In this document: piece after piece, positions 8,778 through 17,146 of the stretch
Position numbering within the stretch: the stretch's first letter is position 1
Layout: each line of letters begins with the position of its first letter
Assembly: GCA_029261295.1 (NCBI GenBank)
Contig: JAJDBP010000006.1
Span: forward strand, 1 to 64,000
Direction: 5' to 3'
Source of the DNA: Nitrospirales bacterium
GTDB lineage: Bacteria > Nitrospirota > Nitrospiria > Nitrospirales > UBA8639
DNA length: 64,000 nt
Translations under genes and position numbers: made by a program
The notes under the pieces: model-generated
Databases searched by the model: none
What the model was told of the DNA's origin: nothing
What the model saw: the letters and a program-made list of their open reading frames with translations, nothing else

Positions 8778-9901
8778 AGATTGGGGTTGATGTCCGTTGT
8801 CTAGCGGGCTCTAGTAGGCTTACTGGAATCTGCCAATATACCCGGCATCTTTTGACTGCCATGATGTATAGAGGTCGCCAATCCTATCGTCTGTACCCAG
8901 GCTATCGAAGACCGAATAATATGAATATTTTATCGATATTCCCTGATCTACCTGCGAACTCATCCTGGGCATGGAGTCCGATTCCAGGACGTTTTCTGGA
9001 TCTATCGTGGCGGCTTGGATGGCCTCCAGTGGAGTGGGTGACTGGTCCTCTTGATATTTTTTTCGAGCCAAATTTCTTTCCCCCACCTGTAAAATCCGCA
9101 GCCGTTGTCACGACTATTCCCGACCTTTCCTTTTTGCGTCATCCAGAATGGTTCCCCGTCGGGGTGGCGCAAACACGAATCCGGTTGTTAGAGGCTGCCT
9201 TGAAACAGTCCCGTGGGATCATCGCAATAAGCCGTTTTACTGCCGACGAGATTTCAGAGTGCTATCCACAGCATGCACGAAAAATTTCAGTTGTACATTT
9301 GGCGCCCGGGCCGGAGTTTTCTGTGCCGACCATGGAACAGATACGGAATCTTCGCCAAGACTTACAACTCGATGGTCCGTATTTTCTATCTGTAGGCACG
9401 CTTGAATATCGCAAAAATATTCGGCAACTCGTTCAAGCCTTTATGACTCTACGACAAAGTGGACAGACTGATGCGTGTCTTGTTCTGGTTGGGGGGCAAG
9501 GATTTGGACATGATCAGATTATCCAAGAGGCCAGACTTGGTATCGAGCATGGGTGGATTCGAATTCTCGGCTATGCAAAACAGGAACAATTACCTGCATT
9601 ATATGGAGGCGCACAGGCCGTTTGTTATTTGTCTGGTTACGAAGGGTTTGGCCTTCCACCACTAGAAGCCATGGCTTGTGGAGCGCCTGTGCTGGCCTCA
9701 CGAATTTCTGTCCTCCAGGAGATACTTGGGCCTCATGCGATCTATGTAGACCCTCACGATCCTGAGGAAATAGTTTCTGGCTTAAGCAAGACAGAAGTAG
9801 AAAAGACCGGTGATTATTCAGAAAGGGTTGCATGGTCCAAGCAGTATTCATGGGAGCGGGCAGCGGATGAAACCACCCAGGTCTTTGCAAAGGCTGTTTG
9901 A
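8774..9901 (+). CDS. Glycosyltransferase family 4
   Basis: A 375-residue GT-B enzyme, paralogous to the products at 6976 and 10021. N-terminal MKIGVDVRCLAGSSRLTGIC forms the first Rossmann strand and glycine-rich turn. The donor domain has FLSVGTLEYRKNIRQLVQAF and SGYEGFGLPPLEAMACGAPV, giving both EX7E glutamates. The start overlaps the methyltransferase stop as ATGA. The sugar donor is not predictable. The 120-base space after it is the first real gap in this stretch of the operon. Confidence 0.85.
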   Translation: MKIGVDVRCLAGSSRLTGICQYTRHLLTAMMYRGRQSYRLYPGYRRPNNMNILSIFPDLPANSSWAWSPIPGRFLDLSWRLGWPPVEWVTGPLDIFFEPNFFPPPVKSAAVVTTIPDLSFLRHPEWFPVGVAQTRIRLLEAALKQSRGIIAISRFTADEISECYPQHARKISVVHLAPGPEFSVPTMEQIRNLRQDLQLDGPYFLSVGTLEYRKNIRQLVQAFMTLRQSGQTDACLVLVGGQGFGHDQIIQEARLGIEHGWIRILGYAKQEQLPALYGGAQAVCYLSGYEGFGLPPLEAMACGAPVLASRISVLQEILGPHAIYVDPHDPEEIVSGLSKTEVEKTGDYSERVAWSKQYSWERAADETTQVFAKAV

Positions 9902-10020
9902 GATTTTCCCTCGTTTTAGGAGAGTCATGAGAAAAAATAGCTTAACCCAATTGATGAAAAATCTATTCCCTACCATACGAGATCCATCGAAAATGTTGCC
10001 ATGGTGAATTGGGGTATGCC

Positions 10021-11163
10021 GTGAAAGTTGCGCTTGATACAAGTTGCTTGATGATCAATCCTTGGAGCGGTTTAGCTGAGGTGGTTCGAAACTTTGTTGG
10101 CCATCTTCCTGGGGTCATGGGAAAGAATCAGATTGTCCTCTTTAATAATTATTTTCGAGGGAATATTTCTGACTTCGATTTTTCCTCTTTAGAAATTTCC
10201 ACCCGTTTTCTTAGAGTGCCTCGGCGCATGGTGGACTGGTGGTGGAAACAGAATTGGCCTCCATTGGATCAATACTTGAAGGGCGTTGATGTCTTTCATG
10301 GACTCCATCTTCAAGTTCCACCTACAAGGAAAATCAAGACTGTTTTAACCGTTCACGATTGTCGCTATCTGGCGCTTCCTCAATTCTATTCAGCCAATGA
10401 AGTGAAGACGTATCGGGAACAAATGACTCGATCTTTGGATCGTGCAGATCGAATTGGAGCAGATTCAGAATTTACTCGACAAGAAATTTTATCATATTTT
10501 CCCATCCACGAGGATCGGGTCAAGGTCATTCATAATGGATTTAGTCCTTGGGTGGCTCAGGATGCTCATTGGGAAGAGAATGTCACCAGATTTCTTGAAG
10601 AGAAAAATATTCCACAGTCGTATCTCCTCTATCTTGGAGTCTTAGATCCAAGGAAAAATCTTCGGAATCTGATTGATGCCTTGGCAAGCTCAAAAGCGAA
10701 GTCAAAAGAGTTTCCGGATCTTTTGCTGGTTGGGATTGAGCGTAAACAGTGGATGAAAAGTGAGGAAGCACGAAGAGCCAGAGAGTTGGAAATTTTTGGT
10801 CATATCCACATTGCGGGCCTTCTCGAAAAAGATCTTGCGTGGGGTCTCACGCAAAAATCTTTAGCCTTGTGCTATCCCTCTCTGTATGAAGGCTTTGGGT
10901 TCCCTCCGTTAGAAGCCATGTCGGCGGGGGTCCCTGTCTTAGCGGGGCGCTCGTCTTCTATCCCCGAAATTTGCGGAGATGCCGCATGTTTCGTCGATCC
11001 ATTAAATATCGAGGAAATGTCCGAAGGGTTAAATAAAATTGTCAGTGATAGTGACTATCGTCAGGTTCTTATCCAATCTGGTTATCGACGCATTCAGCAG
11101 TTTTCTTGGCAAAAGGCTGTGGAGCAATATGTCTCGCTCTATCATGAGGCGGCCAATTCATGA
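10021..11163 (+). CDS. Glycosyltransferase family 4
   Basis: A 380-residue GT4 enzyme with MKVALDTSCLMINPWSGLAE at the N-terminus, LGVLDPRKNLRNLIDAL in the donor domain and SLYEGFGFPPLEAMSAGVPV as the EX7E signature. GTG 10021 is preferred over TTG 10009: it places the first beta strand at residue 1, as in the paralogues. The gene ends in a four-base overlap with the adenylate-forming enzyme gene. Its N-terminus has a motif resembling the other GT4 enzymes here (DxxxL...G), so the three probably arose by local duplication. Confidence 0.83.
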   Translation: MKVALDTSCLMINPWSGLAEVVRNFVGHLPGVMGKNQIVLFNNYFRGNISDFDFSSLEISTRFLRVPRRMVDWWWKQNWPPLDQYLKGVDVFHGLHLQVPPTRKIKTVLTVHDCRYLALPQFYSANEVKTYREQMTRSLDRADRIGADSEFTRQEILSYFPIHEDRVKVIHNGFSPWVAQDAHWEENVTRFLEEKNIPQSYLLYLGVLDPRKNLRNLIDALASSKAKSKEFPDLLLVGIERKQWMKSEEARRARELEIFGHIHIAGLLEKDLAWGLTQKSLALCYPSLYEGFGFPPLEAMSAGVPVLAGRSSSIPEICGDAACFVDPLNIEEMSEGLNKIVSDSDYRQVLIQSGYRRIQQFSWQKAVEQYVSLYHEAANS

Positions 11164-12527
11164 ATATTCATAACGCATTCGCGCGTTACCTGTATTGGCC
11201 GCTTACACAGAAATTAAAAGGAGAATATGTCGCTCAGACTTTAGAGGAATTATCGAAGGCACAATGGGAGAAACAAGAAAAGATTTTAGATAACCAGTGG
11301 CAACGAGTGAAACGTACGGTCGCCAAAGCCTATCAGGAAGTGCCGTTTTATCGAGAAGGGTATGCGTCTCTTGGCTGGGATCCTCAAAACACTGCTTTTT
11401 CTTACCAAGACTTCTTAACCCTTCCCAAAGTTGAAAAAGAAGATGTCCGAGATCGTCTTTCTGATTTATTAAACCCAAACTATCGGGGAAGAGTGACAAA
11501 AGGAACGACCAGTGGTTCAACCGGGGAAAGTGTCGTGATGTATTACTCCACGGAACATGAGAGCTATTCAGAGGGAGCTCGTTGGAGGGCGAAAGGTTGG
11601 TGGGGTGTTGAGCCTGGGTGTTCGCAACTGGCGATCTGGGGCCGTCCCTATTCTGGGTGTCGCGATCGGTTTCTTCAGCAGATGAAGAGCTTTGGGTTGA
11701 ACATGCTTCTTTTTTCCGCATTTGATATTCGAGAAACGACTCTTCAACAGATATGGAGAACTATCCGTCGGTTTCAGCCGCAACTTATTTATGGGTATCC
11801 TTCAGGAATTTTCGCACTGGCTGAATTTCTCAAAAAAACCCAAATTTCTGCTGAAGATCTTGGAGTCAAAGTGATTATGATTACCGCAGAGGCAAGTACC
11901 GATGCTCAACGAGCTCTTATTGAAGAAGTGTTTGAGGCTCAAACGGTGAATGAATATGGATGTTCGGAAACAGGGGGATTTGTTTATGAATGTGCAGAGG
12001 GAAGTTGGCATATCTCAACGGAATTAGCCTTTATTGAATTTTTAGATCCTGAGGGAAATCCAGTGTTGCCTGGAGAAACAGGAGAAATCTTTCTCACAGA
12101 TTTGCGAAATGACCTTATGCCACTCATTCGATACCGAGTTGGTGATTTAGGGACTCCACTTTCGGGGCTGTGTTCATGTGGCCGCGGTCTTCCCAGAATG
12201 GGGGTTTCGGTGACGAAGGAAAATGCTGTGATACGACTAGCCAATGGGGAGACCTATCTGTCGGGAGAGTTAAACTATATTAGTAAAACAGTGATGGCTG
12301 AGTACCCCTCGTCAATTGCACAATTTCGTGTTCGTCAAAAGACCCTTGATTTATTCGAAATCGAGATCGTGCCAGGGAATGATCGAGTGAATCAGGCGGA
12401 AGTGCGGTTTTCTCAGCTCATGAAAGAATTTCTGGGAGACGATGTTGCCTTACAATTGAAGCGAGTGCCAACGATTGAAAGAGAATCTACAGGGAAATTG
12501 AGATATTTCGTTTCCGACGTTCAATAA
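11160..12527 (+). CDS. PaaK-like adenylate-forming enzyme (phenylacetate-CoA ligase family)
   Basis: A 455-residue member of the ANL superfamily related to phenylacetate-CoA ligases and to the CapK proteins of capsule loci. The AMP-binding P-loop is KGTTSGSTGESVVMYYS (near residue 115). A second core motif is NEYGCSETGGFVYECAEG, and LIRYRVGDLG is the usual adenylation hinge region. It should activate a carboxylic acid as an acyl-adenylate or acyl-CoA, perhaps for acylation of a sugar amine. It overlaps the upstream GT4 gene by four bases. No acyl carrier protein is visible nearby. The acid substrate is unknown. Confidence 0.82.
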   Translation: MNIHNAFARYLYWPLTQKLKGEYVAQTLEELSKAQWEKQEKILDNQWQRVKRTVAKAYQEVPFYREGYASLGWDPQNTAFSYQDFLTLPKVEKEDVRDRLSDLLNPNYRGRVTKGTTSGSTGESVVMYYSTEHESYSEGARWRAKGWWGVEPGCSQLAIWGRPYSGCRDRFLQQMKSFGLNMLLFSAFDIRETTLQQIWRTIRRFQPQLIYGYPSGIFALAEFLKKTQISAEDLGVKVIMITAEASTDAQRALIEEVFEAQTVNEYGCSETGGFVYECAEGSWHISTELAFIEFLDPEGNPVLPGETGEIFLTDLRNDLMPLIRYRVGDLGTPLSGLCSCGRGLPRMGVSVTKENAVIRLANGETYLSGELNYISKTVMAEYPSSIAQFRVRQKTLDLFEIEIVPGNDRVNQAEVRFSQLMKEFLGDDVALQLKRVPTIERESTGKLRYFVSDVQ

Positions 12528-12581
12528 TCCTCATCAGAGTAATTTTGGGAAAAATGTCTTTTGCGCTATGACGACAGAGAG

Positions 12582-13280
12582 ATGAAAAAATTGCGGATAC
12601 ATGAGTTAGGGGAGAAAGTCCGAGAATGGTTGGCGCCACCGCACCCTACATGGCAATCGCCAAGCAGTCGAAATCGAATTGAAGAATTTTTGCGCCAGGA
12701 ACACATAAGAGCTCCGCATGGTTTTCGTCTCAATATCGGATCAGCTTCAAAACGGTTCGGAATAAAAATGATGAACCTAGATTTGTTCCTTAGCCAAGAA
12801 GTTGATATGCAGGGAAACGTGTTACGTCTTCCCTTGAAAGATGGGAGTGTGGATACGATGGTGTGTACTGGTGTGCTTGAGCATATTTCTAATCCTCAAC
12901 AAGCCGTACAAGAAATGTATAGAGTTTTGAAGGAGGGTGGTCGGGCGTTTTTTGAAACGCCTTTTATGCAGACGGTGCATGCCTCCCCGGAGGATTATTC
13001 GCGCTGGACGCCACATGGCCTTCGTCATTTATGCCAGGGGTTTGAAATGAGTGAATGTCAGGTGGTAGCTGGTCCTGGGTCGGCTCTTGCCTGGCAGTTT
13101 CAGGAGACGATGGCGATGTTGTTTAGTGCAAGGAGCCTCTTACTCTACCGAATCGGGTTACGAGTATTTGGCTGGTTGGCGATTCCATTGTCCTGGTTAG
13201 ATCTCATCTTAGAGAAGCATCCTCTAGCTTGGCATGCCGCATCTGGGTATGCCGTAGTTGGAGTGAAGGCCAAGAAGTGA
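12582..13280 (+). CDS. SAM-dependent methyltransferase
   Basis: A 232-residue methyltransferase-fold protein. The SAM loop is degenerate (RLNIGSASKRFG, lacking the usual GxGxG). The downstream core is clear: DTMVCTGVLEHISNPQQAVQ and VLKEGGRAFFETPF, matching the 'methyltransferase 11' pattern. A C-terminal hydrophobic stretch (LGLAIPLSWLD-like, near residues 200-215) could associate with the membrane. ATG 12582 is preferred; an in-frame TTG at 12561 would add seven residues. It is the last gene of the first run. A 341-base gap follows. Confidence 0.72.
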   Translation: MKKLRIHELGEKVREWLAPPHPTWQSPSSRNRIEEFLRQEHIRAPHGFRLNIGSASKRFGIKMMNLDLFLSQEVDMQGNVLRLPLKDGSVDTMVCTGVLEHISNPQQAVQEMYRVLKEGGRAFFETPFMQTVHASPEDYSRWTPHGLRHLCQGFEMSECQVVAGPGSALAWQFQETMAMLFSARSLLLYRIGLRVFGWLAIPLSWLDLILEKHPLAWHAASGYAVVGVKAKK

Positions 13281-13621
13281 GGGTAGGACCATCTCAGTTT
13301 CCCCGACAATTTTGCAGAGCAGGTCTCATCTCCATCAGAGCTCGGCAATAGTTGCCTATCTTTACCAATCCTTACAAAGATTCTTCCCTCTCATTCCTTA
13401 TGCCCGTCTTCAGTTTTCCTGACAGAAACGTCAATAAATCTCAACTTAATCCCTCTATCTGCCGATAATTAAATATAACGAGCTGTGTTCTGAGAAGTAA
13501 AAGCCGGAATACTTCCCCACCATAGTTTAGTCAGTTGGAAACCGAATGGTGCTTCTTGATATTTGCAGGGGAGAATTGATGTACGTAGATAATAATTTCA
13601 GCAATAGGGGAAAACCAATCC
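13281..13621. other. Intergenic region with shared upstream motif
   Basis: No convincing gene is present. A frame from 13579 would give only a 17-residue peptide ending just inside the next gene, and I do not call it. The stretch is AT-rich and probably holds the promoter for the GT2 gene at 13622. It contains the 29-base element described separately at 13440, which has a near copy at 19121. Confidence 0.6.
13440..13468 (+). promoter_or_regulatory. 29-base element shared with 19121 (copy 1)
   Basis: This 29-base stretch contains CTCTATCTGCCGATAA. It matches the stretch at 19121-19149 at 26 of 29 positions. Both copies lie on the + strand, 150-200 bases upstream of a + strand gene (GT2 at 13622; phosphatase-like gene at 19350). 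That placement suggests a common regulator or promoter element. What binds it is unknown. Confidence 0.45.
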
Positions 13622-14599
13622 GTGAGAGACCTTAAATCTGAATTAAAGGTGGCGGAGTGGAAACCGGGGGACACTGTGGTGCGACCCTTTGTTCGTTACC
13701 CTCATTCCCAGTCTTCATCTGGACGTATTTGGCAGGTCGATCCTTTCCATGAACAGGTAGATTTATCTGTCGTGATTCCCACATCAGATGCAGATCGAGG
13801 GGGTTACTTTCTGGATTTACTTGGACAAATTAGTACTCAGGATTTTCCGTATTTTGAGCTTATTGTTGTGCGTGGAGATTCGAGGCAAGGGCGTGCCATT
13901 AACATAGGAGCGGCAATGGCCAAGGGGAAGTACATTCTCACGCTGGATGATGATACCTCACTTCCTGATTCCACCACCTTCAGGAATCTTGTCGCTTTGC
14001 TGGATGCCCATCCTGATATTGGAATCGCTGGAGGGAATAATGTGATTCCAGAGGATGCGAGTACCTTTGTCCGAAACACGATGAGGCAGATTCCTCGGCG
14101 TTCATGGAAGCCGGTTGAGACCATCACGGATTCTGACCTTGCAGAGCATCCCTGTATGATCATGCGTACAGAAGAATTCAAGATGATAGGCGGAGAAAAT
14201 GAACTTCTTCCGAGAGGCCTTGATCCTTTTCTACGACAAGCCTTCCGTGAATCCGGGAAACGAGTCGTGGTGGTACCTGACGTGCGGTATCATCATTTGC
14301 CTCCAGGTTCCTGGAAATCCTTAATCCGACAATATTTTCGAAATGGCAGTCAGGGGGCGTGGGTTAATCGACACAATCCCCAATGGGTCATCCAAACTCC
14401 GAGCCACCATGGCACATTTATGACAGTGTTACCCTTGTGGAAACGCGTGGTTCGTTATCCTCGAGATTTGATCGTGAGCATCATCAAGGGGCAATGGATT
14501 TGGTGTGTTTGTCAACTGAGCTATGCAGCGGGATTCATCATTGGGTGGGTGACCGAAAGTTGCGATCTCCTCTCTATTAAGAAGCCAAGTATCTCATGA
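13622..14599 (+). CDS. Glycosyltransferase family 2
   Basis: A 325-residue GT-A enzyme. The nucleotide-binding strand is DLSVVIPTSDADRGGYFLDL, and the metal-binding acidic cluster is ILTLDDDTSLPD (DxD equivalent near residue 115). The C-terminal part has HHLPPGSWKSLIRQYFRNGS and a terminal hydrophobic segment. The first 45 residues before the GT domain have no family match that I recognise. GTG 13622 is the predicted start; no strong ribosome-binding site is visible. The order of GT2 genes here suggests side-branch or terminal sugars on the polymer. Confidence 0.8.
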   Translation: MRDLKSELKVAEWKPGDTVVRPFVRYPHSQSSSGRIWQVDPFHEQVDLSVVIPTSDADRGGYFLDLLGQISTQDFPYFELIVVRGDSRQGRAINIGAAMAKGKYILTLDDDTSLPDSTTFRNLVALLDAHPDIGIAGGNNVIPEDASTFVRNTMRQIPRRSWKPVETITDSDLAEHPCMIMRTEEFKMIGGENELLPRGLDPFLRQAFRESGKRVVVVPDVRYHHLPPGSWKSLIRQYFRNGSQGAWVNRHNPQWVIQTPSHHGTFMTVLPLWKRVVRYPRDLIVSIIKGQWIWCVCQLSYAAGFIIGWVTESCDLLSIKKPSIS

Positions 14600-14656
14600 A
14601 GAACAATATTAGCTACGAGGGAATTTCCTAATCAGGGTTGTTGAGAGAGAAGTTAT

Positions 14657-15727
14657 ATGACAGGAAATCTAAAGCCCAAGCCAGCGTATCCATTAGTTTC
14701 AGTAGTGGTTCCCGCTTATAACGAAATCGAAAATCTTCCAGAACTTTACCTACAGCTGAGCCAAGTCTTTGACAGTATGGATGCTGATATGGAGTTTTTG
14801 GTTGTGGACGATGCTTCTACTGACCAAACCCTCATCTGGTTGCGAGAAATTTCTCTCATCGATGCAAGAGTTCAGTATGTAAGCTTTTCACGAAATTTTG
14901 GTCATCAAGCTGCTGTCACTGCCGGTCTTCAACATGCATCAGGAGAGGTAGTGGTGGTCATGGATGCAGATCTGCAGGATCCTCCAGAGGTGATTCCGCA
15001 AATGATGGAACGTTGGCGCGAAGGTTTCCAAGTGGTCATGGCCAAACGAATCGAACGGACGGTTGATCCGTTAAAAAAACGTTTTTTCGCGTGGGCGTAT
15101 TACCGCATGTTGACTCGTCTTTCCACAGTAAAAATTCCCGTTGATGGCGGGGACTTCTGTCTGATGGACCGTGTCGTGATTGATACCCTCAATCGTTTGC
15201 CAGAGCGTAATCGTTATGTCCGTGGCTTGCGGGCCTGGGCTGGTTTCAAGCAGACCGAACAGCCTTTTCGTCGGCAGGAACGTCTGTTTGGAAAATCAAA
15301 ATATAGTTTTCTTCAATCCCTTGCTTTAGCACTGGATGGCCTCGTGTCGTTTTCCCCCAGTCCCCTCCGTCTGGCAACTCACATTGGCCTAGCCACGGCC
15401 TTGTTGAGTGTAGGCATGACCTGCTTGGTGTTGTATTGGCGTTTCTTTACCAACTCTCCATTGGTTGGGTATGCGACTATTATTGCTGCCTTTCTTTTTT
15501 TTGGAGGTATTCAGTTACTGACCATTGGCATTTTAGGTGAGTACATCGCCCGGATCTATGATGAGGTCAAAAATCGACCAAACTATGTTGTGAATGAGGT
15601 GAGAACGCGAAACACCTCCTATGCTGGCATGAACTCAATTTCGGTGTATGGGCATGTTCCTACTTCTCAGACTGTCTCTCTCGATTCCGAAAGAGTTGAG
15701 CCTGTTGGCCAATTTATCAGGCGATAA
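14657..15727 (+). CDS. Dolichol-phosphate-mannose-synthase-like GT2 (GtrB-like)
   Basis: A 356-residue enzyme. Its GT2 domain has VSVVVPAYNEIENLPELYLQ, VVDDASTDQTL and VVVMDADLQDPPEVI (the DPM1-type DxDLQDP motif). Two C-terminal transmembrane segments lie near residues 240-305, followed by LGEYIARIYDEVKNRPNYVV, the end typical of GtrB/ArnC/DPM proteins. It should transfer a hexose from a nucleotide sugar to undecaprenyl phosphate. A GtrA-like flippase candidate is two genes downstream, giving a split gtrB-gtrA pair with a methyltransferase between. The lipid-linked sugar could serve the GT39-like enzyme encoded at 17147-18892. Confidence 0.87.
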   Translation: MTGNLKPKPAYPLVSVVVPAYNEIENLPELYLQLSQVFDSMDADMEFLVVDDASTDQTLIWLREISLIDARVQYVSFSRNFGHQAAVTAGLQHASGEVVVVMDADLQDPPEVIPQMMERWREGFQVVMAKRIERTVDPLKKRFFAWAYYRMLTRLSTVKIPVDGGDFCLMDRVVIDTLNRLPERNRYVRGLRAWAGFKQTEQPFRRQERLFGKSKYSFLQSLALALDGLVSFSPSPLRLATHIGLATALLSVGMTCLVLYWRFFTNSPLVGYATIIAAFLFFGGIQLLTIGILGEYIARIYDEVKNRPNYVVNEVRTRNTSYAGMNSISVYGHVPTSQTVSLDSERVEPVGQFIRR

Positions 15728-15790
15728 CTGTAAACCTCTAGAACCTCTTTTTATGGAACTCTGCGAGAAAGATAAAGTGGGAACCATTGA

Positions 15791-16522
15791 ATGAACCCAA
15801 CTATGTACCATACCTTCAGAGAGGTAGAAGATTCGCATTGGTGGTTTGTTGGCCGACGAAGAATCATCAAGCATATTCTTTCCTCACTGCAGTTATCTCA
15901 TCGACCACGAATTCTAGACGTTGGGTGTGGAACTGGGGGAACACTACCTTTGTTGGCCGAGTTTGGAAATGTGATAGGGGTAGAAATGGAGGATTGTGCG
16001 ATAGATATGGCGCTTGATCGACGGGTTGGGGAAATACGAAAAGGTGGGTTGCCTGATAGCTTGCCATTTTCAACGGAAACATTTGATGTGATTACCTTGT
16101 TAGACGTGCTCGAACATATCGATGATGACCTTTCAAGCTTAGGAGCCCTTCACGCATTATTGGCGCCAGGAGGGTATATTATTCTTACGGTTCCTGCTTT
16201 TCCTTTTTTATGGAGTCAACACGATATTGACAACCATCATAAACGCCGGTATCTCGCCTCGACCTTAACGAATGTCATAGAAAGAGCGGGCCTCAATATT
16301 GAACATCTTACCTACTACAATATGTGGTTTTTCCCATTGGCCGCTGCCATGAGATTCATGAAAAAGTTCATTCCTGGTAAAGAAATAGGAAGCGACCTTC
16401 AGTTTCCAGGAAAACTAATCAATCGTATGTTTCAGTCGATTTTTGGTAGTGAACGCCACTTCGTTACATGGGCCAGTATGCCATTTGGCCTCTCACTGGT
16501 AGCTATTGCCCGTAGAGCGTAA
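15791..16522 (+). CDS. SAM-dependent methyltransferase (class I)
   Basis: A 243-residue class I methyltransferase. ILDVGCGTGGTLPLLAEFG is motif I near residue 40, GVEMEDCAIDMA motif II, and VITLLDVLEHIDDD the core acidic region. PGGYIILTVPAFPFLWSQHD followed by HHKRRY is characteristic of methyltransferases found beside DPM-like transferases. It lies between gtrB-like and gtrA-like genes and overlaps the weak upstream starts of the latter. Probable modification of a lipid-linked sugar. Confidence 0.82.
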   Translation: MNPTMYHTFREVEDSHWWFVGRRRIIKHILSSLQLSHRPRILDVGCGTGGTLPLLAEFGNVIGVEMEDCAIDMALDRRVGEIRKGGLPDSLPFSTETFDVITLLDVLEHIDDDLSSLGALHALLAPGGYIILTVPAFPFLWSQHDIDNHHKRRYLASTLTNVIERAGLNIEHLTYYNMWFFPLAAAMRFMKKFIPGKEIGSDLQFPGKLINRMFQSIFGSERHFVTWASMPFGLSLVAIARRA

Positions 16523-16592
16523 GAAGGAAATCTCTTTTGACAGTGATGTACGAACAAGCACAAGACACCTTCAAGATTGTTGGAAGATGAAC

Positions 16593-17048
16593 ATGGTCAT
16601 TCAAAAAGGGTTCACGTCAGATTCCTTGATTGCTTGGCTTAGTTCCCGAGGATATGAACTTTTCAAGTTTGGAATTGTCGGTGGCACAGGGGTCGTGGTG
16701 TATTATGGCATTCTGTGGTCTTTAGTCGAGGTGTTACACATTCCCGTTCTCCTCTCAACCAGCATGACTTATCTGGCTGTGACGATTCAAAATTATCTCT
16801 TGCATTTTACCTGGACATTTCGAAGTGTTCGTTCTCATGCTGCTTCCTTTCCAAGATTCCTGCTGCTGAATTTTGGTGGATTTTTCATGAATTGGATAAT
16901 TATGTACTTAGGTGTTGAGCATTTTGGGCATTCCTATCTCATCGTTCAAGCTGTGTCTATTCTGCTCATAGGAACAAGTAATTTTGCCTTGAGTGCCAAT
17001 TGGATTTTCCTGTCTTCTTCTCATCCCCAACGCACCTCAAGAACCTGA
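16593..17048 (+). CDS. GtrA-like membrane protein
   Basis: A 152-residue protein with four hydrophobic helices and the GtrA family opening LFKFGIVGGTGVVVYYGILW. GtrA proteins are thought to flip undecaprenyl-phosphate-linked glucose or other sugars made by GtrB. ATG 16593 has GGAAG six bases upstream and gives the usual family length. An in-frame TTG at 16506 would add 29 residues but overlaps the methyltransferase gene. It is the last + strand gene before a convergent minus gene. It pairs functionally with the gtrB-like gene at 14657. Confidence 0.82.
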   Translation: MVIQKGFTSDSLIAWLSSRGYELFKFGIVGGTGVVVYYGILWSLVEVLHIPVLLSTSMTYLAVTIQNYLLHFTWTFRSVRSHAASFPRFLLLNFGGFFMNWIIMYLGVEHFGHSYLIVQAVSILLIGTSNFALSANWIFLSSSHPQRTSRT

Positions 17049-17146
17049 ATGTATGGAATGGATGCTGACGTCAGAATTTCGGAAAATTTGATGAAACTTT
17101 TCAGGGCATGCGCAGGATAGATATTGGCGATGGACCTTTGCCTTGT